In this document: positions 26,072-34,867 of the stretch, in pieces
How the letters are laid out: every line of letters begins with the position of its first letter
How positions within the stretch are numbered: the stretch's first letter is position 1
Source: an uncultured Prevotellamassilia sp.
GTDB taxonomy: Bacteria; Bacteroidota; Bacteroidia; Bacteroidales; Bacteroidaceae
Reading direction: 5' to 3'
Assembly (NCBI GenBank): GCA_934255485.1
Contig: CAKQOG010000009.1
Span: forward strand, 1-64,000
DNA: 64,000 nt
Position numbers and translations under genes: made by a program
The notes under the pieces: generated by a model
What the model was told of the DNA's origin: nothing
Database searches by the model: none
What the model saw: the letters and a program-made list of their open reading frames with translations, nothing else

Positions 26072-26662
26072 TCAGTATCCAAATTGCTTTGCAACCTCGC
26101 AAAGTTCGTCGTACCATGCTGCTCCGAAACGGCAAATGAGCGGGTCTTTTAAAAACTGATATATGCGAAGATTGAGTTCTTTACCTTTCCTTACTGCTGA
26201 CTTGCACACATCCCAACGGTGATACTGCAAACCGCTTGTGCCATTGCGAAAACGCTTTTCTCGTATGGGATAAAGCGCACACGATATGGGTTTACACCAT
26301 GAGGTTTTGCCCTCGCGGAATAGTTTATCGGTGGCACAGTAGCAACATCCATCGCTGCCATAACAGGTAAAAACACAGTCCTTACCATTGACAATGCTAG
26401 TAACGAGGTCGCCCTCGCAATCGGTATAAGCTACTCCTTGGTGATCGATTGTGGCTTGTGCCTTAGCACTGAGTAAGGGCCACACATCGTCGAGAACATC
26501 CTCGAGATGCCCCACTTCGTCAATGGTTAATGGTGCACCGCTATCACCCTCTACGCAACACTGACCTTTGCAAGCATCAAGGTCGCAGCAAAAACATTCG
26601 GTGATAATATCCGACGAGAGTAGCACCTCGCCAACTTGTAATATGGGTGGTATTCTTTCCAT
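26072..26662 (-). CDS. DUF3109 family cysteine-rich protein
   Basis: A 196-residue protein of the DUF3109 family, conserved in Bacteroidetes and of unknown function. It has many cysteines: CFCCDLDACKGQCC near residue 23, CVFTCYGSDGCCYC near 95 and C-x4-C (WCKPISC) near 122. This pattern recalls YkgJ-type zinc or iron cluster proteins, so metal binding is likely but not shown. No signal peptide. ung lies downstream, 43 bases beyond the start on the same strand's upstream side, that is, ung is the next gene to the right. Confidence 0.88.
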   Translation of the reverse strand: MERIPPILQVGEVLLSSDIITECFCCDLDACKGQCCVEGDSGAPLTIDEVGHLEDVLDDVWPLLSAKAQATIDHQGVAYTDCEGDLVTSIVNGKDCVFTCYGSDGCCYCATDKLFREGKTSWCKPISCALYPIREKRFRNGTSGLQYHRWDVCKSAVRKGKELNLRIYQFLKDPLICRFGAAWYDELCEVAKQFGY

Positions 26663-26704
26663 TTGAGCATTTTTGTTTTCTGTAATTAGGGAGTATTAGG
26701 TTGC

Positions 26705-27367
26705 TTACCAACTTATAGGTGTTTCGCCATGAGCTATTAGGTATTCATTGCATTTACTAAAATGATGATTACCGAAAAAGCCATGGTATGCTGACAAGGG
26801 TGAGGGGTGAGCCGAACAGAGCACAAGGTGGCGCGTGCGGTCTATTACCTGCCCTTTTTTCTGTGCATAACTACCCCATAAAATAAACACCAAGTGGTTG
26901 CACTCATCACTTAATCGCTTGATAACAGCATCGGTAAATAACTCCCATCCGTGGCCAGCATGCGATGCAGCTTGATGTTCTCTCACCGTTAGCGTGGCAT
27001 TGAGCAATAAAACACCTTGTTCTGCCCAACGACGCAAGGAACCTGACTGCGGTATGGGGCGCCCCGTGTCTTCGTGTATTTCCTTAAATATATTTACCAG
27101 AGAGGGCGGAATACGTACACCATCTTTAACTGAAAAGCACAACCCCTCGGCTTGTCCTGGACCATGATAGGGGTCTTGACCAATGATTACGACCTTTACT
27201 TTATTGAACGGACAAAGGTTGAAGGCATTGAATATTTCCTTGCCTGGAGGATAGCACGTAGTGTGGGCATATTCTTGGTGAACAAATTGGGTAAGTTGTT
27301 CAAAATAGGGGGCATCAAACTCCTGTTGCAACTCACTGGCCCATGATGGATGTATCTTTACTTTCAT
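26705..27367 (-). CDS. ung: Uracil-DNA glycosylase
   Basis: Removes uracil from DNA to begin base excision repair. It has 220 residues from the ATG at 27367 (MKVKIHPSW). The family-1 motifs are present: GQDPYHGPGQAEGL with the catalytic Asp, LLLNATLTV, and HPSPLSAYHGF with the catalytic His. The reading frame runs 39 codons further, but that stretch contains the gene's own -7 box (27398-27391) and part of the terminator of the next operon, so it is not translated. DUF3109 follows it 42 bases downstream. Confidence 0.96.
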   Translation of the reverse strand: MKVKIHPSWASELQQEFDAPYFEQLTQFVHQEYAHTTCYPPGKEIFNAFNLCPFNKVKVVIIGQDPYHGPGQAEGLCFSVKDGVRIPPSLVNIFKEIHEDTGRPIPQSGSLRRWAEQGVLLLNATLTVREHQAASHAGHGWELFTDAVIKRLSDECNHLVFILWGSYAQKKGQVIDRTRHLVLCSAHPSPLSAYHGFFGNHHFSKCNEYLIAHGETPISW

Positions 27368-27390
27368 AAGAACAAAATTAGCATTTTCTG

Positions 27391-27398
27391 CAAAGATA
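27391..27398 (-). promoter_or_regulatory. ung -7 box TATCTTTG
   Basis: TATCTTTG on the minus strand, 23 bases before the ATG at 27367. It lies inside the longer frame and so decides the start. Confidence 0.6.
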
Positions 27399-27432
27399 GC
27401 TTGCTTGCATAAAAACATTTGTGAAGTAGAAA

Positions 27433-27489
27433 TACAAAAAAGCGTGATAAACATAATAAATGCTTTACTTATCATGCTTATCACGCTTT
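27433..27489 (-). terminator. Terminator after the type IX cargo / small protein pair
   Basis: AAAGCGTGATAA (27439-27450) pairs with TTATCACGCTTT (27478-27489), with an inner CATAATAA/TTATCATG stem. On the minus strand it runs into T6 (A-run at 27433-27438). It separates this transcript from ung. Confidence 0.82.
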
Positions 27490-27564
27490 GTTATTGCTAA
27501 AAGTCTTTTAGCTAAGATAGGTGTTCTTAATTGTTTTTTATAAATAAGTTTGAATACCTACTTA

Positions 27565-27744
27565 TTATTCTTCATCGCCTTCTTTACTCCAATCGAAACC
27601 TTCATTTGAACCGTCCCACTGACGCTCATTGCTCCAGTTATCGCCTTGTGAACCACTATTGCTTGCTGATACTGAAAGCATCATTGATGTCTCTGCAGAC
27701 ATATTGATGACAAGCGATTCGGGACGATTATATATTTTTTTCAT
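27565..27744 (-). CDS. Small 59-residue protein, MKKIYxxP type
   Basis: An ATG at 27744 opens a frame of 59 codons ending at TAA (27567-27565). The product begins MKKIYNRPESLVINMSAE, has a Ser/Asn/Gly-rich middle, and ends in an acidic, Trp-containing tail (WSNERQWDG, then GFDWSKEGDEE). It has no signal peptide or transmembrane helix. It starts 37 bases after the ricin-like cargo gene and is followed by that operon's terminator. From memory, short proteins that begin MKKxYxxP and end acidic are common and unannotated in Prevotella and relatives; I have not checked this. Real translation is likely from codon use and placement; function is unknown. Confidence 0.65.
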   Translation of the reverse strand: MKKIYNRPESLVINMSAETSMMLSVSASNSGSQGDNWSNERQWDGSNEGFDWSKEGDEE

Positions 27745-27781
27745 AACGTTCTTTTATTTAAATCTTGAATGTTCTACTTTG

Positions 27782-29599
27782 TTATTTGGCAATATACTTT
27801 TTGCCATTCTGAATATATACCCCACCCTTTACCATTGCTTTTACACGACGGCCTGAGAGGTCGTAAATAGGTGTTGCGCTATTAGTTGCATTGCCATTGA
27901 TAGCATCGATACCAGTGGTTGTACCACCAAATATCATGGCTACTGCATTGGCTGCACTATTTGAAACAACATAAGCACGGTTTGCACTAAGGTGGTCGTT
28001 GGTTGAACGGAAGAAACCTACCTTACCATTACCATTGAGACGACCAAATGAGAGTACATTTGTCATATCAGTAAGGCCCTCGGTCGTGCCTTTAAGGTCG
28101 TTAGCTTGTGTATCTGCTGTATCTACAATGCGAAGCACTACATTGTTTTGTGCACTCTCGCTGCGAAGTATAAAGCCTTGGTTGGCAGCTACAGACTGAA
28201 CTTCGTTCATTTCAAGGCGAGTGTTGTCGGCATTGTATGTTCCGTAATATGCCTTAGCATCGCCCTCTGCTACTACCACGTTGTAAGGTAGACAAGAAGT
28301 GGCAAATGTTGCTTCGTCTGCTGCAGAATAGTTGAGTTTTATCGCAAGAGTTGGGTCGGCAAGGTACAAAGTACCCATATTATTGGCTGCACCAATTTCT
28401 ATCGTAGAATTAACTGTCACAAAGTTTTTACTATCAAGCGAAGCACCACTTACTGCAGTGAGCGCAAAGCCATGAGCCTTGCCAAACGCGTCTGTTATAG
28501 TACTCTCGTCTATGTTGCTTTGGTTGTCGCGAATAGTCCAAAGTGTGCCGTTGTCGCTCATCGATACTGAAGCTCTACTAAACAAACCGCCTTCATTATA
28601 TGTAAGATATTTGTCAGTACTTACATTTAAGAATCTAAATCCGTCGAACACATTGCCCTCTACACGCCACAAATCGGCTGCAATATCATTAAGTGCAGGT
28701 TGCTCTGAGGCTGCATGTACCGAAAGCGAACCAGTGACTGTTTCACGACTATCGGTTGAAGCATTGCCCTGCAAATAGTAAAGTTTTCCGGTTTCAAAAG
28801 GCAAAGCTACATTGTAGTTGAGGTCGATAGTGTTATCGGTTGGAGATACATAAGTAGCCAATGGAGTGCTGAGTGTAGCAAAGTCTGATGTGCTTAGCAC
28901 TGGGAATGCGCGGTAAGTCTTTGCATCTACTTGCTTTGATGTAGTATACTCTCCATTTTCAAAAAGGTTGTAAGTAATGGTGATATCCTTTGGCATCTCC
29001 ACTGCATAGAACGAGAACTCTGCAATCTCATCGCCAGGAGTACGACGATAACCTAAGTTGGCATCATCTGAAGAGTTTTCATCACGGCAGTCGATAATAT
29101 ATACAGTTTTCTTTTTCGATGCTGCAGTACTATATCTATTGTCTATTGATAGGTGGATGTAGTCACGATTTTTCTCAATGGTATATGTGTTTTGACTATT
29201 TCCAACTGACAAATTATCACGATCGACAATGCTTTCTTTATCCCATGCAAAGCCCCAATTTTCGTAGCGATTCCAATACTTGTTATTTGAGTAACTCATA
29301 ATAGACATAGAACTGCCAGACTTATTTACTTTCCAAATATACTTGTCACTTTCATTATCGAGAATAACCTTTCCGATTTTGCTATCAATGTTTTTAGACT
29401 TGTGCTCAACACGCACATTCTTGCCATCAAAATAAACGAGATTGCCATTCGTATTCGACTTCTTAGAGTGAACTACAATCATGTAATAGCCATCCGTAAT
29501 TGCATCTACAGTTGTTGCTTGAGAAGCTACTTTCTGCGCCAACATGCTCGAGAATGAACACATTAACACTAACAACAATGTTGTAATTTGTTTAGTCAT
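27782..29599 (-). CDS. Secreted ricin-like protein with type IX (type A) sorting domain
   Basis: A 605-residue exported protein. It has an N-terminal signal peptide (TLLLVLMCSFSSMLAQ). Two or more beta-trefoil (ricin-like) style repeats can be seen: YIWKVNKSG...NNKYWN near residues 90-110 and LWRVEGNVFDGFRFLNVSTDKYL near 310-335. The C-terminus reads PIYDLSGRRVKAM...GGVYIQNGKKYIAK, a standard type A sorting domain for the type IX system. It should thus be anchored at the cell surface, perhaps binding glycans. No catalytic domain is recognised. It shares its terminator with the small protein gene. Confidence 0.85.
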   Translation of the reverse strand: MTKQITTLLLVLMCSFSSMLAQKVASQATTVDAITDGYYMIVVHSKKSNTNGNLVYFDGKNVRVEHKSKNIDSKIGKVILDNESDKYIWKVNKSGSSMSIMSYSNNKYWNRYENWGFAWDKESIVDRDNLSVGNSQNTYTIEKNRDYIHLSIDNRYSTAASKKKTVYIIDCRDENSSDDANLGYRRTPGDEIAEFSFYAVEMPKDITITYNLFENGEYTTSKQVDAKTYRAFPVLSTSDFATLSTPLATYVSPTDNTIDLNYNVALPFETGKLYYLQGNASTDSRETVTGSLSVHAASEQPALNDIAADLWRVEGNVFDGFRFLNVSTDKYLTYNEGGLFSRASVSMSDNGTLWTIRDNQSNIDESTITDAFGKAHGFALTAVSGASLDSKNFVTVNSTIEIGAANNMGTLYLADPTLAIKLNYSAADEATFATSCLPYNVVVAEGDAKAYYGTYNADNTRLEMNEVQSVAANQGFILRSESAQNNVVLRIVDTADTQANDLKGTTEGLTDMTNVLSFGRLNGNGKVGFFRSTNDHLSANRAYVVSNSAANAVAMIFGGTTTGIDAINGNATNSATPIYDLSGRRVKAMVKGGVYIQNGKKYIAK

Positions 29600-29859
29600 T
29601 GTTTTTATAAATAATTTTACGATGTTATATCTTTTTAGAGTTTAGTTTGCCTATAAAAATCCTGCGTAACCTATTTTTGTTTTTGCGGTGCAAAGTTGAT
29701 AAAATCTATTGAATTGAAACGGGTAAAAAATTGGTAAATACGAGTAAAAAACGGTATTTCTTTTTGTTACCGAGGTATTTTGCAAGCACATTTTACAAAT
29801 ATAGAATAATACTGCTTGTTTCTTCATCTTTTAACTACTGGCATAAGAGGGCTATACGC
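29600..29859. other. Gene-free stretch upstream of the ricin-like cargo
   Basis: AT-rich interval between two same-strand genes. It must hold the promoter of the cargo gene. The best match is CAACTTTG on the minus strand at about 29696-29689, one base off TAnnTTTG. Nothing else is seen. Confidence 0.5.
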
Positions 29860-29896
29860 AACAGAGCCTTTCAGCATGTAGCTAAAAGGCTCTGTT
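29860..29896 (-). terminator. Hairpin after the S9 peptidase gene
   Basis: AACAGAGCCTTT (29860-29871) pairs with AAAGGCTCTGTT (29885-29896), 35 bases past the peptidase stop. No strong T-run follows on the minus strand, so it is a weaker terminator call. Confidence 0.5.
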
Positions 29897-29930
29897 GTAT
29901 ATAAAATGTAAAATAAAGTGCTATCGTTAT

Positions 29931-32096
29931 TTACTTAAGATAGTCATCAAAGTAGCGAGTGATGCGTTCGTGAAGGTGGACCATATCGTGCCCCATCATA
30001 TTGTGGTCGTCGCCTGGATATACAAAATAATCGGGCTGAGTGCCTGCATCTTCGCATGCACGGAGGAACGACATACTATGTTGTAGTACGCAAGTACGAT
30101 CGTTGTAACCTACAATTATTTGCAAACGTCCCTTTAGGTTCTTGGCTTTGTTGAGAAGTGAAGACGAAGCATAACCTTCTGGATTTTCTTGCGGTGTGTC
30201 CATATAACGTTCGCCATACATCACCTCGTAGTATTTCCAATCAATCACAGGACCACCTGCTACACCCACCTTGAACACATCGGGATAAGTAAGCATAAGA
30301 TTGGTGGTCATAAAACCGCCAAAGGACCATCCATGCACACCAATACGATTGGCATCTACATAGGGAAGACTCTTCAAGAACTTAACACCCTCCATTTGGT
30401 CTTTCATTTCGTTGTCACCAAGATGACGATGTGTGCAACTTTCGAACGCAAAGCCACGATTTTCTGAACCACGATTATCTACCACAAAGATGACATATCC
30501 ACGTTGTGCCATGTATATTTCCCATGGGCGTGTTTGGTAATTCCACGAAGCCTCTACATTGTGAGCATGTGGACCACCATATACATAAACAACTGTGGGA
30601 TACTTCTTATTGGGGTCAAAACCTACGGGTTTAACCAAACGATAATAAAGGTCGGTTACGCCATCAGCTGCCTTGATAGTTCCACTGGTTATTTGAGGAA
30701 CATTATACTCCTTCCATGGGTCGGCATCGGAATGTAAAGTTGTTTGTACAACTTTCGAAGTACTAACCAAATCGTACTTACGGAATGTTTTAGGCGATGA
30801 CCAGCGATCTAACAAGTAGGCTCCATTTGCTGATAAAGAAGCATAGTGCGTGCCTTGACCTGCATCGAGCAGAATGCTCTTGCCTGTATTTACATTCACA
30901 CTATAGTGGCTATACTGAATAGGATTGTTGGCATTACTCTTATAGATAATGCTCTTTGTCTTGGTATTGAACCCAAGCACGTCTATCACCTCATATTTGC
31001 CCTTAGTGAGTTGCTTTAATTGCTTGCCATCAGCACTGAAAAGGTAAAGGTGGTTATAACCATCTTTACGCGACTGCATAACAAACTTTGACGCATCCCA
31101 TGGCAAGAATACAATAGGATTACATGGCTCTACATAGCGCTCGTTAGTCTCGGTATAAAGTACAGATTTGCGTTCACCCGTCTGCGCATCATAGCTCACA
31201 AGTTCAGCCTTATCTTGCGTACGTGGCAGTTCAAACATGTAAATGGTCTTTTCGTCGGGACTCCATGCTATATTTGTGAAATAGCGATCGGTGGGATCAC
31301 CTGCCTTTATGTAGATGGTCTTTTGTGTTTGTGGGTTGTAAACTCCCACTGTTACCTTATGACTGGTCATACCTGCCATGGGATATTTTTCGGGAGCAAG
31401 TTGTGCCACTCTGTGGTTGATATCTACCAAAGGGAAGTCTGTTACCATGCTTTGGTCCATGCGATAGAAAGCTAACCTATTGCCTTTAGGACTCCAAAAT
31501 GTGCCTTTATGTATACCAAATTCATCGCGATGAACGCTTTGACCATACTGCAACTCGCGAGTTCCATCAGTGCTTACTTGCAAGTCTTTTCCATCGGCAG
31601 TACGTACATAAAGATTCCAATCCTTTACGTAAGCTTCGGCTTTCGATGCGAAAGAAAAATCGTTGTGTGACTCTCCTTGAACACGCATTGCGGACCATAC
31701 AACACGACGTGACTTCCAATCATATAGTATGTTTTGCTTAGAAGTACGCAAAAATACTTGCGTTTTATCGGCATAAGGGAACTGCGAATAGAGCAAGTTA
31801 TATACCTTACCCACTTTTGCAGTGTCTATAGCTGCATTTACTTGTGCTATGGTAAATAACTTCTGTTCTTTTTCTTTTATTCCCTTTTCATTGGCAAGAG
31901 TGGTAACATCCTCTACATTCAGTTTGAGCAAACGATCGCCCCAAAAGGCTGTGCCATAATACTTTGGCATGATGTTGGCGTAGTTGTTACCACCCCACAT
32001 AAGATCTTCGAGGGTAAAGCTCTTTTTGGTTTGTGCCATTGCTGTATTGCTCAACAAGAGTGTTGCCACTGCTATTAATATATGTTTTATCTTCAT
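29931..32096 (-). CDS. S9 family prolyl oligopeptidase (DPP IV-like)
   Basis: A 721-residue exported serine peptidase of family S9B, similar in layout to dipeptidyl peptidase IV and the prolyl tripeptidyl peptidase of Porphyromonas. It has a signal peptide (ILIAVATLLLSNTAMAQ), a beta-propeller (about residues 40-460) and an alpha/beta hydrolase domain. The nucleophile lies in GWSFGGF (the common form is GWSYGGY), with the Asp in VGYNDRTC and the His in GDDHNMMG near the C-terminus. It cuts after proline near the N-terminus of peptides, which goes with the peptide transporter at 4355. It follows the methyltransferase gene by 45 bases. Confidence 0.93.
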   Translation of the reverse strand: MKIKHILIAVATLLLSNTAMAQTKKSFTLEDLMWGGNNYANIMPKYYGTAFWGDRLLKLNVEDVTTLANEKGIKEKEQKLFTIAQVNAAIDTAKVGKVYNLLYSQFPYADKTQVFLRTSKQNILYDWKSRRVVWSAMRVQGESHNDFSFASKAEAYVKDWNLYVRTADGKDLQVSTDGTRELQYGQSVHRDEFGIHKGTFWSPKGNRLAFYRMDQSMVTDFPLVDINHRVAQLAPEKYPMAGMTSHKVTVGVYNPQTQKTIYIKAGDPTDRYFTNIAWSPDEKTIYMFELPRTQDKAELVSYDAQTGERKSVLYTETNERYVEPCNPIVFLPWDASKFVMQSRKDGYNHLYLFSADGKQLKQLTKGKYEVIDVLGFNTKTKSIIYKSNANNPIQYSHYSVNVNTGKSILLDAGQGTHYASLSANGAYLLDRWSSPKTFRKYDLVSTSKVVQTTLHSDADPWKEYNVPQITSGTIKAADGVTDLYYRLVKPVGFDPNKKYPTVVYVYGGPHAHNVEASWNYQTRPWEIYMAQRGYVIFVVDNRGSENRGFAFESCTHRHLGDNEMKDQMEGVKFLKSLPYVDANRIGVHGWSFGGFMTTNLMLTYPDVFKVGVAGGPVIDWKYYEVMYGERYMDTPQENPEGYASSSLLNKAKNLKGRLQIIVGYNDRTCVLQHSMSFLRACEDAGTQPDYFVYPGDDHNMMGHDMVHLHERITRYFDDYLK

Positions 32097-32141
32097 TGAT
32101 TTACTGATGATTTATAACCTATCGGAAATAATAATCCGATA

Positions 32142-33647
32142 TTAGTTCTTATTACGATTAAAACCGCCTTTACGCTTAAAGCCATTTTGCTTTTTATTAA
32201 AGCCACCTTGCTTTTTAAAGCTACCATCATTACGACCTTTATAATCACCACCTTTGCGGAATGAACTTTCTTTACGGTAGTTGCCTCTGTCGCTACGTTC
32301 TTCTGAACGACGTTGTTTCTTAACGCCCAATACTTGTTCGAACTCACGATGTTTGCGACGCAATATGGCATATTCTGGGTCGAAATCGTCGGTACAATCC
32401 TCCTCATTTATGCGCTTTTTAAACTCGTCACGTTGAGTGCGGAAACGACGTTGATCGCTCATTAAACGTTTTTCTTCGTCTGTCTTTACCTTTCCTCCCT
32501 CAGCTCTAAAATCGCTTAATCTACCGCTAAACATCTGGTACTTGCGGAAGTCGCAATCGAGTTTACCATTGAATATCTGAGTTTTAAGGCTTGGACGAAG
32601 ACCAATGCTTTCAAACAATTCTTGCTTTGAAGATATAATCCAAGCTTCGCCACCTTGGAACTCATTCTTGAGTACCTTGCCAATGGCTTGATACAATCCA
32701 AGCAAGTCGGGCGGAGTTAAACGTTCACCATAAGGAGGATTGGTAACGATGATAGACTTTTCAGCTGGCTTCTTAAACTTTCTAAAGTCTTGTGCCTCAA
32801 CGCTTACGATGTCTGATACACCAGCACTACGTACATTTTTCAGTGCTGTTTCAACTGTTGGTACATTGATGTCATAACCATAAATATGATGTGTAAACTC
32901 ACGTTCTTGTGAGTCATCATCATAGATTTCTTGTAGCAAATCGGCATCGAAGTCTTTCCATTTTTCAAAGCCAAACGACTTACGGAATACGCCTGGATAA
33001 ATATTGCGAGCTATCAAGGCTGCTTCAATCAAGAATGTGCCAGAGCCACAGAATGGGTCGATAAAGTCGCAATCAGCGTTCCAACCTGTAAGTTTAATAA
33101 GGCCCGCAGCAAGTACCTCATTAATTGGAGCTTCAACTGTTGCCACACGATAACCACGAAGATGCAAGCTTTCACCAGAAGAGTCGAGCGAAAGCGTGCA
33201 TTTATCCTCGGCAATATGAATGTTAAGTTTCACATCTGGGTTGGTGATGCGAATGTTGGGGCGTTCACCAGTTGTATCACGGAAGTAATCGACAATGGCA
33301 TCTTTCACTTTGTAAGCAACAAACTTAGAGTGACGAAACTCTTCAGAGAATACTACTGAGTCTACAGCAAAGGTAGTTTTCAAGTCGAGATACTGACTCC
33401 AATCTATCTTACGAACAGCCTCATAAACGTCATCAGCATCTTTGGCAACGAAGTGTTTTATAGGTTTTAGTATACGTATGGCTGTGCGAAGGCAAAAGTT
33501 AGCTTTGTACATCATCGACTTATCGCCAGTAAATGATACCATACGACGACCAATCTGCACGTTGTTAGCACCTAATTCGGTGAGTTCTTGAGCCAATACT
33601 TCTTCAAGGCCTTGAAATGTTTTGGCTATGAGTTCAAATTCTTGCAT
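32142..33647 (-). CDS. THUMP-domain 23S rRNA (guanine-N2) methyltransferase
   Basis: An RlmL/YpsC-type RNA methyltransferase, about 501 residues from the ATG at 33647 (MQEFELIAKTFQGLEEVL). It has an N-terminal THUMP region (about 45-155), then a UPF0020 Rossmann domain with FIDPFCGSGTFLIEA and the catalytic IIVTNPPYGERL. The last ~70 residues form a highly basic, Gly/Lys/Arg/Asn-rich tail with repeated GGF/FKK/NGF units, expected to be disordered and to bind RNA. The exact guanine is not proven. cysE is 76 bases upstream and the S9 peptidase is downstream. Confidence 0.92.
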   Translation of the reverse strand: MQEFELIAKTFQGLEEVLAQELTELGANNVQIGRRMVSFTGDKSMMYKANFCLRTAIRILKPIKHFVAKDADDVYEAVRKIDWSQYLDLKTTFAVDSVVFSEEFRHSKFVAYKVKDAIVDYFRDTTGERPNIRITNPDVKLNIHIAEDKCTLSLDSSGESLHLRGYRVATVEAPINEVLAAGLIKLTGWNADCDFIDPFCGSGTFLIEAALIARNIYPGVFRKSFGFEKWKDFDADLLQEIYDDDSQEREFTHHIYGYDINVPTVETALKNVRSAGVSDIVSVEAQDFRKFKKPAEKSIIVTNPPYGERLTPPDLLGLYQAIGKVLKNEFQGGEAWIISSKQELFESIGLRPSLKTQIFNGKLDCDFRKYQMFSGRLSDFRAEGGKVKTDEEKRLMSDQRRFRTQRDEFKKRINEEDCTDDFDPEYAILRRKHREFEQVLGVKKQRRSEERSDRGNYRKESSFRKGGDYKGRNDGSFKKQGGFNKKQNGFKRKGGFNRNKN

Positions 33648-33723
33648 GTATTTATTATGATAGGCGTTTTGCAAACGCATTTGCTTTAATTCAGTTTATT
33701 TAATGATAGCAGAAAGCTACCCT

Positions 33724-34605
33724 CTATATCTTTTCTCCTTTTTGTATATCGTGCGTTACCCACTTGTTAGCGCCAATAACAGCACCTTTACCAATAGTGA
33801 TACGACCAAGTACTGTTGCATTTGAATATACTATCACATCATCCTCAAGAATAGGGTGTCGAGGGTTGTTTTTTATTGGATTACCATTCATATCGAGCGG
33901 GAAGCTCTTCGCACCAAGTGTTACACCTTGATAGAGTTTTACGTGGTTGCCTATGATGCAGGTTGCACCAATCACCACACCCGTTCCATGATCTATAGTA
34001 AAATACTCTCCTATTTGAGCTCCTGGATGGATGTCTATACCAGTTTCGCTATGAGCTAACTCTGTGATAATACGCGGTATGAGGGGGACACCAAGACGAT
34101 ATAGTTCATGGGCAATGCGGTAACAAGTTAAGGCGCGAATGGCTGGATAACAACTTATCACCTCACCATAGTTCTGCGCTGCAGGGTCGCCCAAATAGGC
34201 AGCCTCAACATCGGTGGCTAATACGCGACGCACTTGGGGCAACATGCTAATTAGTGTTGCCGCAATAGCCTCTGCTTTGGCATGAAAGTCAGTACCGCAA
34301 GTAGGAATATCTTCTTGCTGACCGAAACATAAACCAGCTTGTATCTGTGCAGTAAGCAAAGAGAATAGGCGCTCTATTTCCATGCCAATATGATAACGAA
34401 CCGTTACAGCATTAAGTGTGCTTTTTCCGTAATAACCAGGGAAAAGCACCGCACGACATAGGCCAATAATCTCTTCGAGTGCTGCTGACGAAGGCAATGG
34501 GTCGCCATGACGATGCTGATGAAACAATCCTTTCATCTTTGCTGTATCAGACAACTCTTCTACCGTTTGTTTGAGCAAGTTTGTATAGCTTTCGGGAGCA
34601 ATCAT
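33724..34605 (-). CDS. cysE: Serine O-acetyltransferase (EpsC type)
   Basis: Acetylates serine to O-acetylserine, the substrate for CysK. It has 293 residues, the larger EpsC-like form common in Bacteroidetes. The C-terminal half is a left-handed beta-helix with hexapeptide repeats: GTGVVIGATCIIGNHVKLYQ near residue 200 and VTLGAKSF, with catalytic His and Asp in DIHPGAQIG and IDHGTG. The C-terminus ends HDIQKGEKI, which differs from the E. coli tail that docks in CysK by a final Ile; this one also ends in Ile. cysK lies two genes upstream. Confidence 0.95.
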   Translation of the reverse strand: MIAPESYTNLLKQTVEELSDTAKMKGLFHQHRHGDPLPSSAALEEIIGLCRAVLFPGYYGKSTLNAVTVRYHIGMEIERLFSLLTAQIQAGLCFGQQEDIPTCGTDFHAKAEAIAATLISMLPQVRRVLATDVEAAYLGDPAAQNYGEVISCYPAIRALTCYRIAHELYRLGVPLIPRIITELAHSETGIDIHPGAQIGEYFTIDHGTGVVIGATCIIGNHVKLYQGVTLGAKSFPLDMNGNPIKNNPRHPILEDDVIVYSNATVLGRITIGKGAVIGANKWVTHDIQKGEKI

Positions 34606-34717
34606 CTAATTCGTTTTTATATATTAAAAGCGTTTCTTCTCTTTCATATACCCTATCAGTTTCAACAGGTAATGCACTTTTACTTCATCAAAGAAACACT
34701 GTTTCCGCTTTATCTTG

Positions 34718-34725
34718 CAAAGGTA
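34718..34725 (-). promoter_or_regulatory. Candidate cysE -7 box TACCTTTG
   Basis: TACCTTTG on the minus strand, 112 bases before the cysE ATG and after the LuxR gene's terminator. It indicates that cysE has its own promoter. Confidence 0.5.
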
Positions 34726-34800
34726 CGAATTTTTGATGACAATAGACACGGATTTTCAAGCGAAACAATAAGCCTATAGATACTACTAAGTACAAAAAGA

Positions 34801-34845
34801 AAAACGATAAAAGAGGATTATGTCACCATCTCTTTTATCGTTTTT
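34801..34845 (-). terminator. Terminator after LuxR regulator gene
   Basis: AAAACGATAAAAGAG (34801-34815) pairs with CTCTTTTATCGTTTT (34830-34844). It is 22 bases beyond the LuxR stop and separates cysK-luxR from cysE. Confidence 0.88.
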
Positions 34846-34867
34846 AAATAACAAGATAAAAACCCTA

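Noticed and set aside
27368..27484. Extended N-terminus of Ung
   Set aside because: The stretch holds the terminator of the upstream transcript and the ung -7 box; the protein from 27367 is full length.
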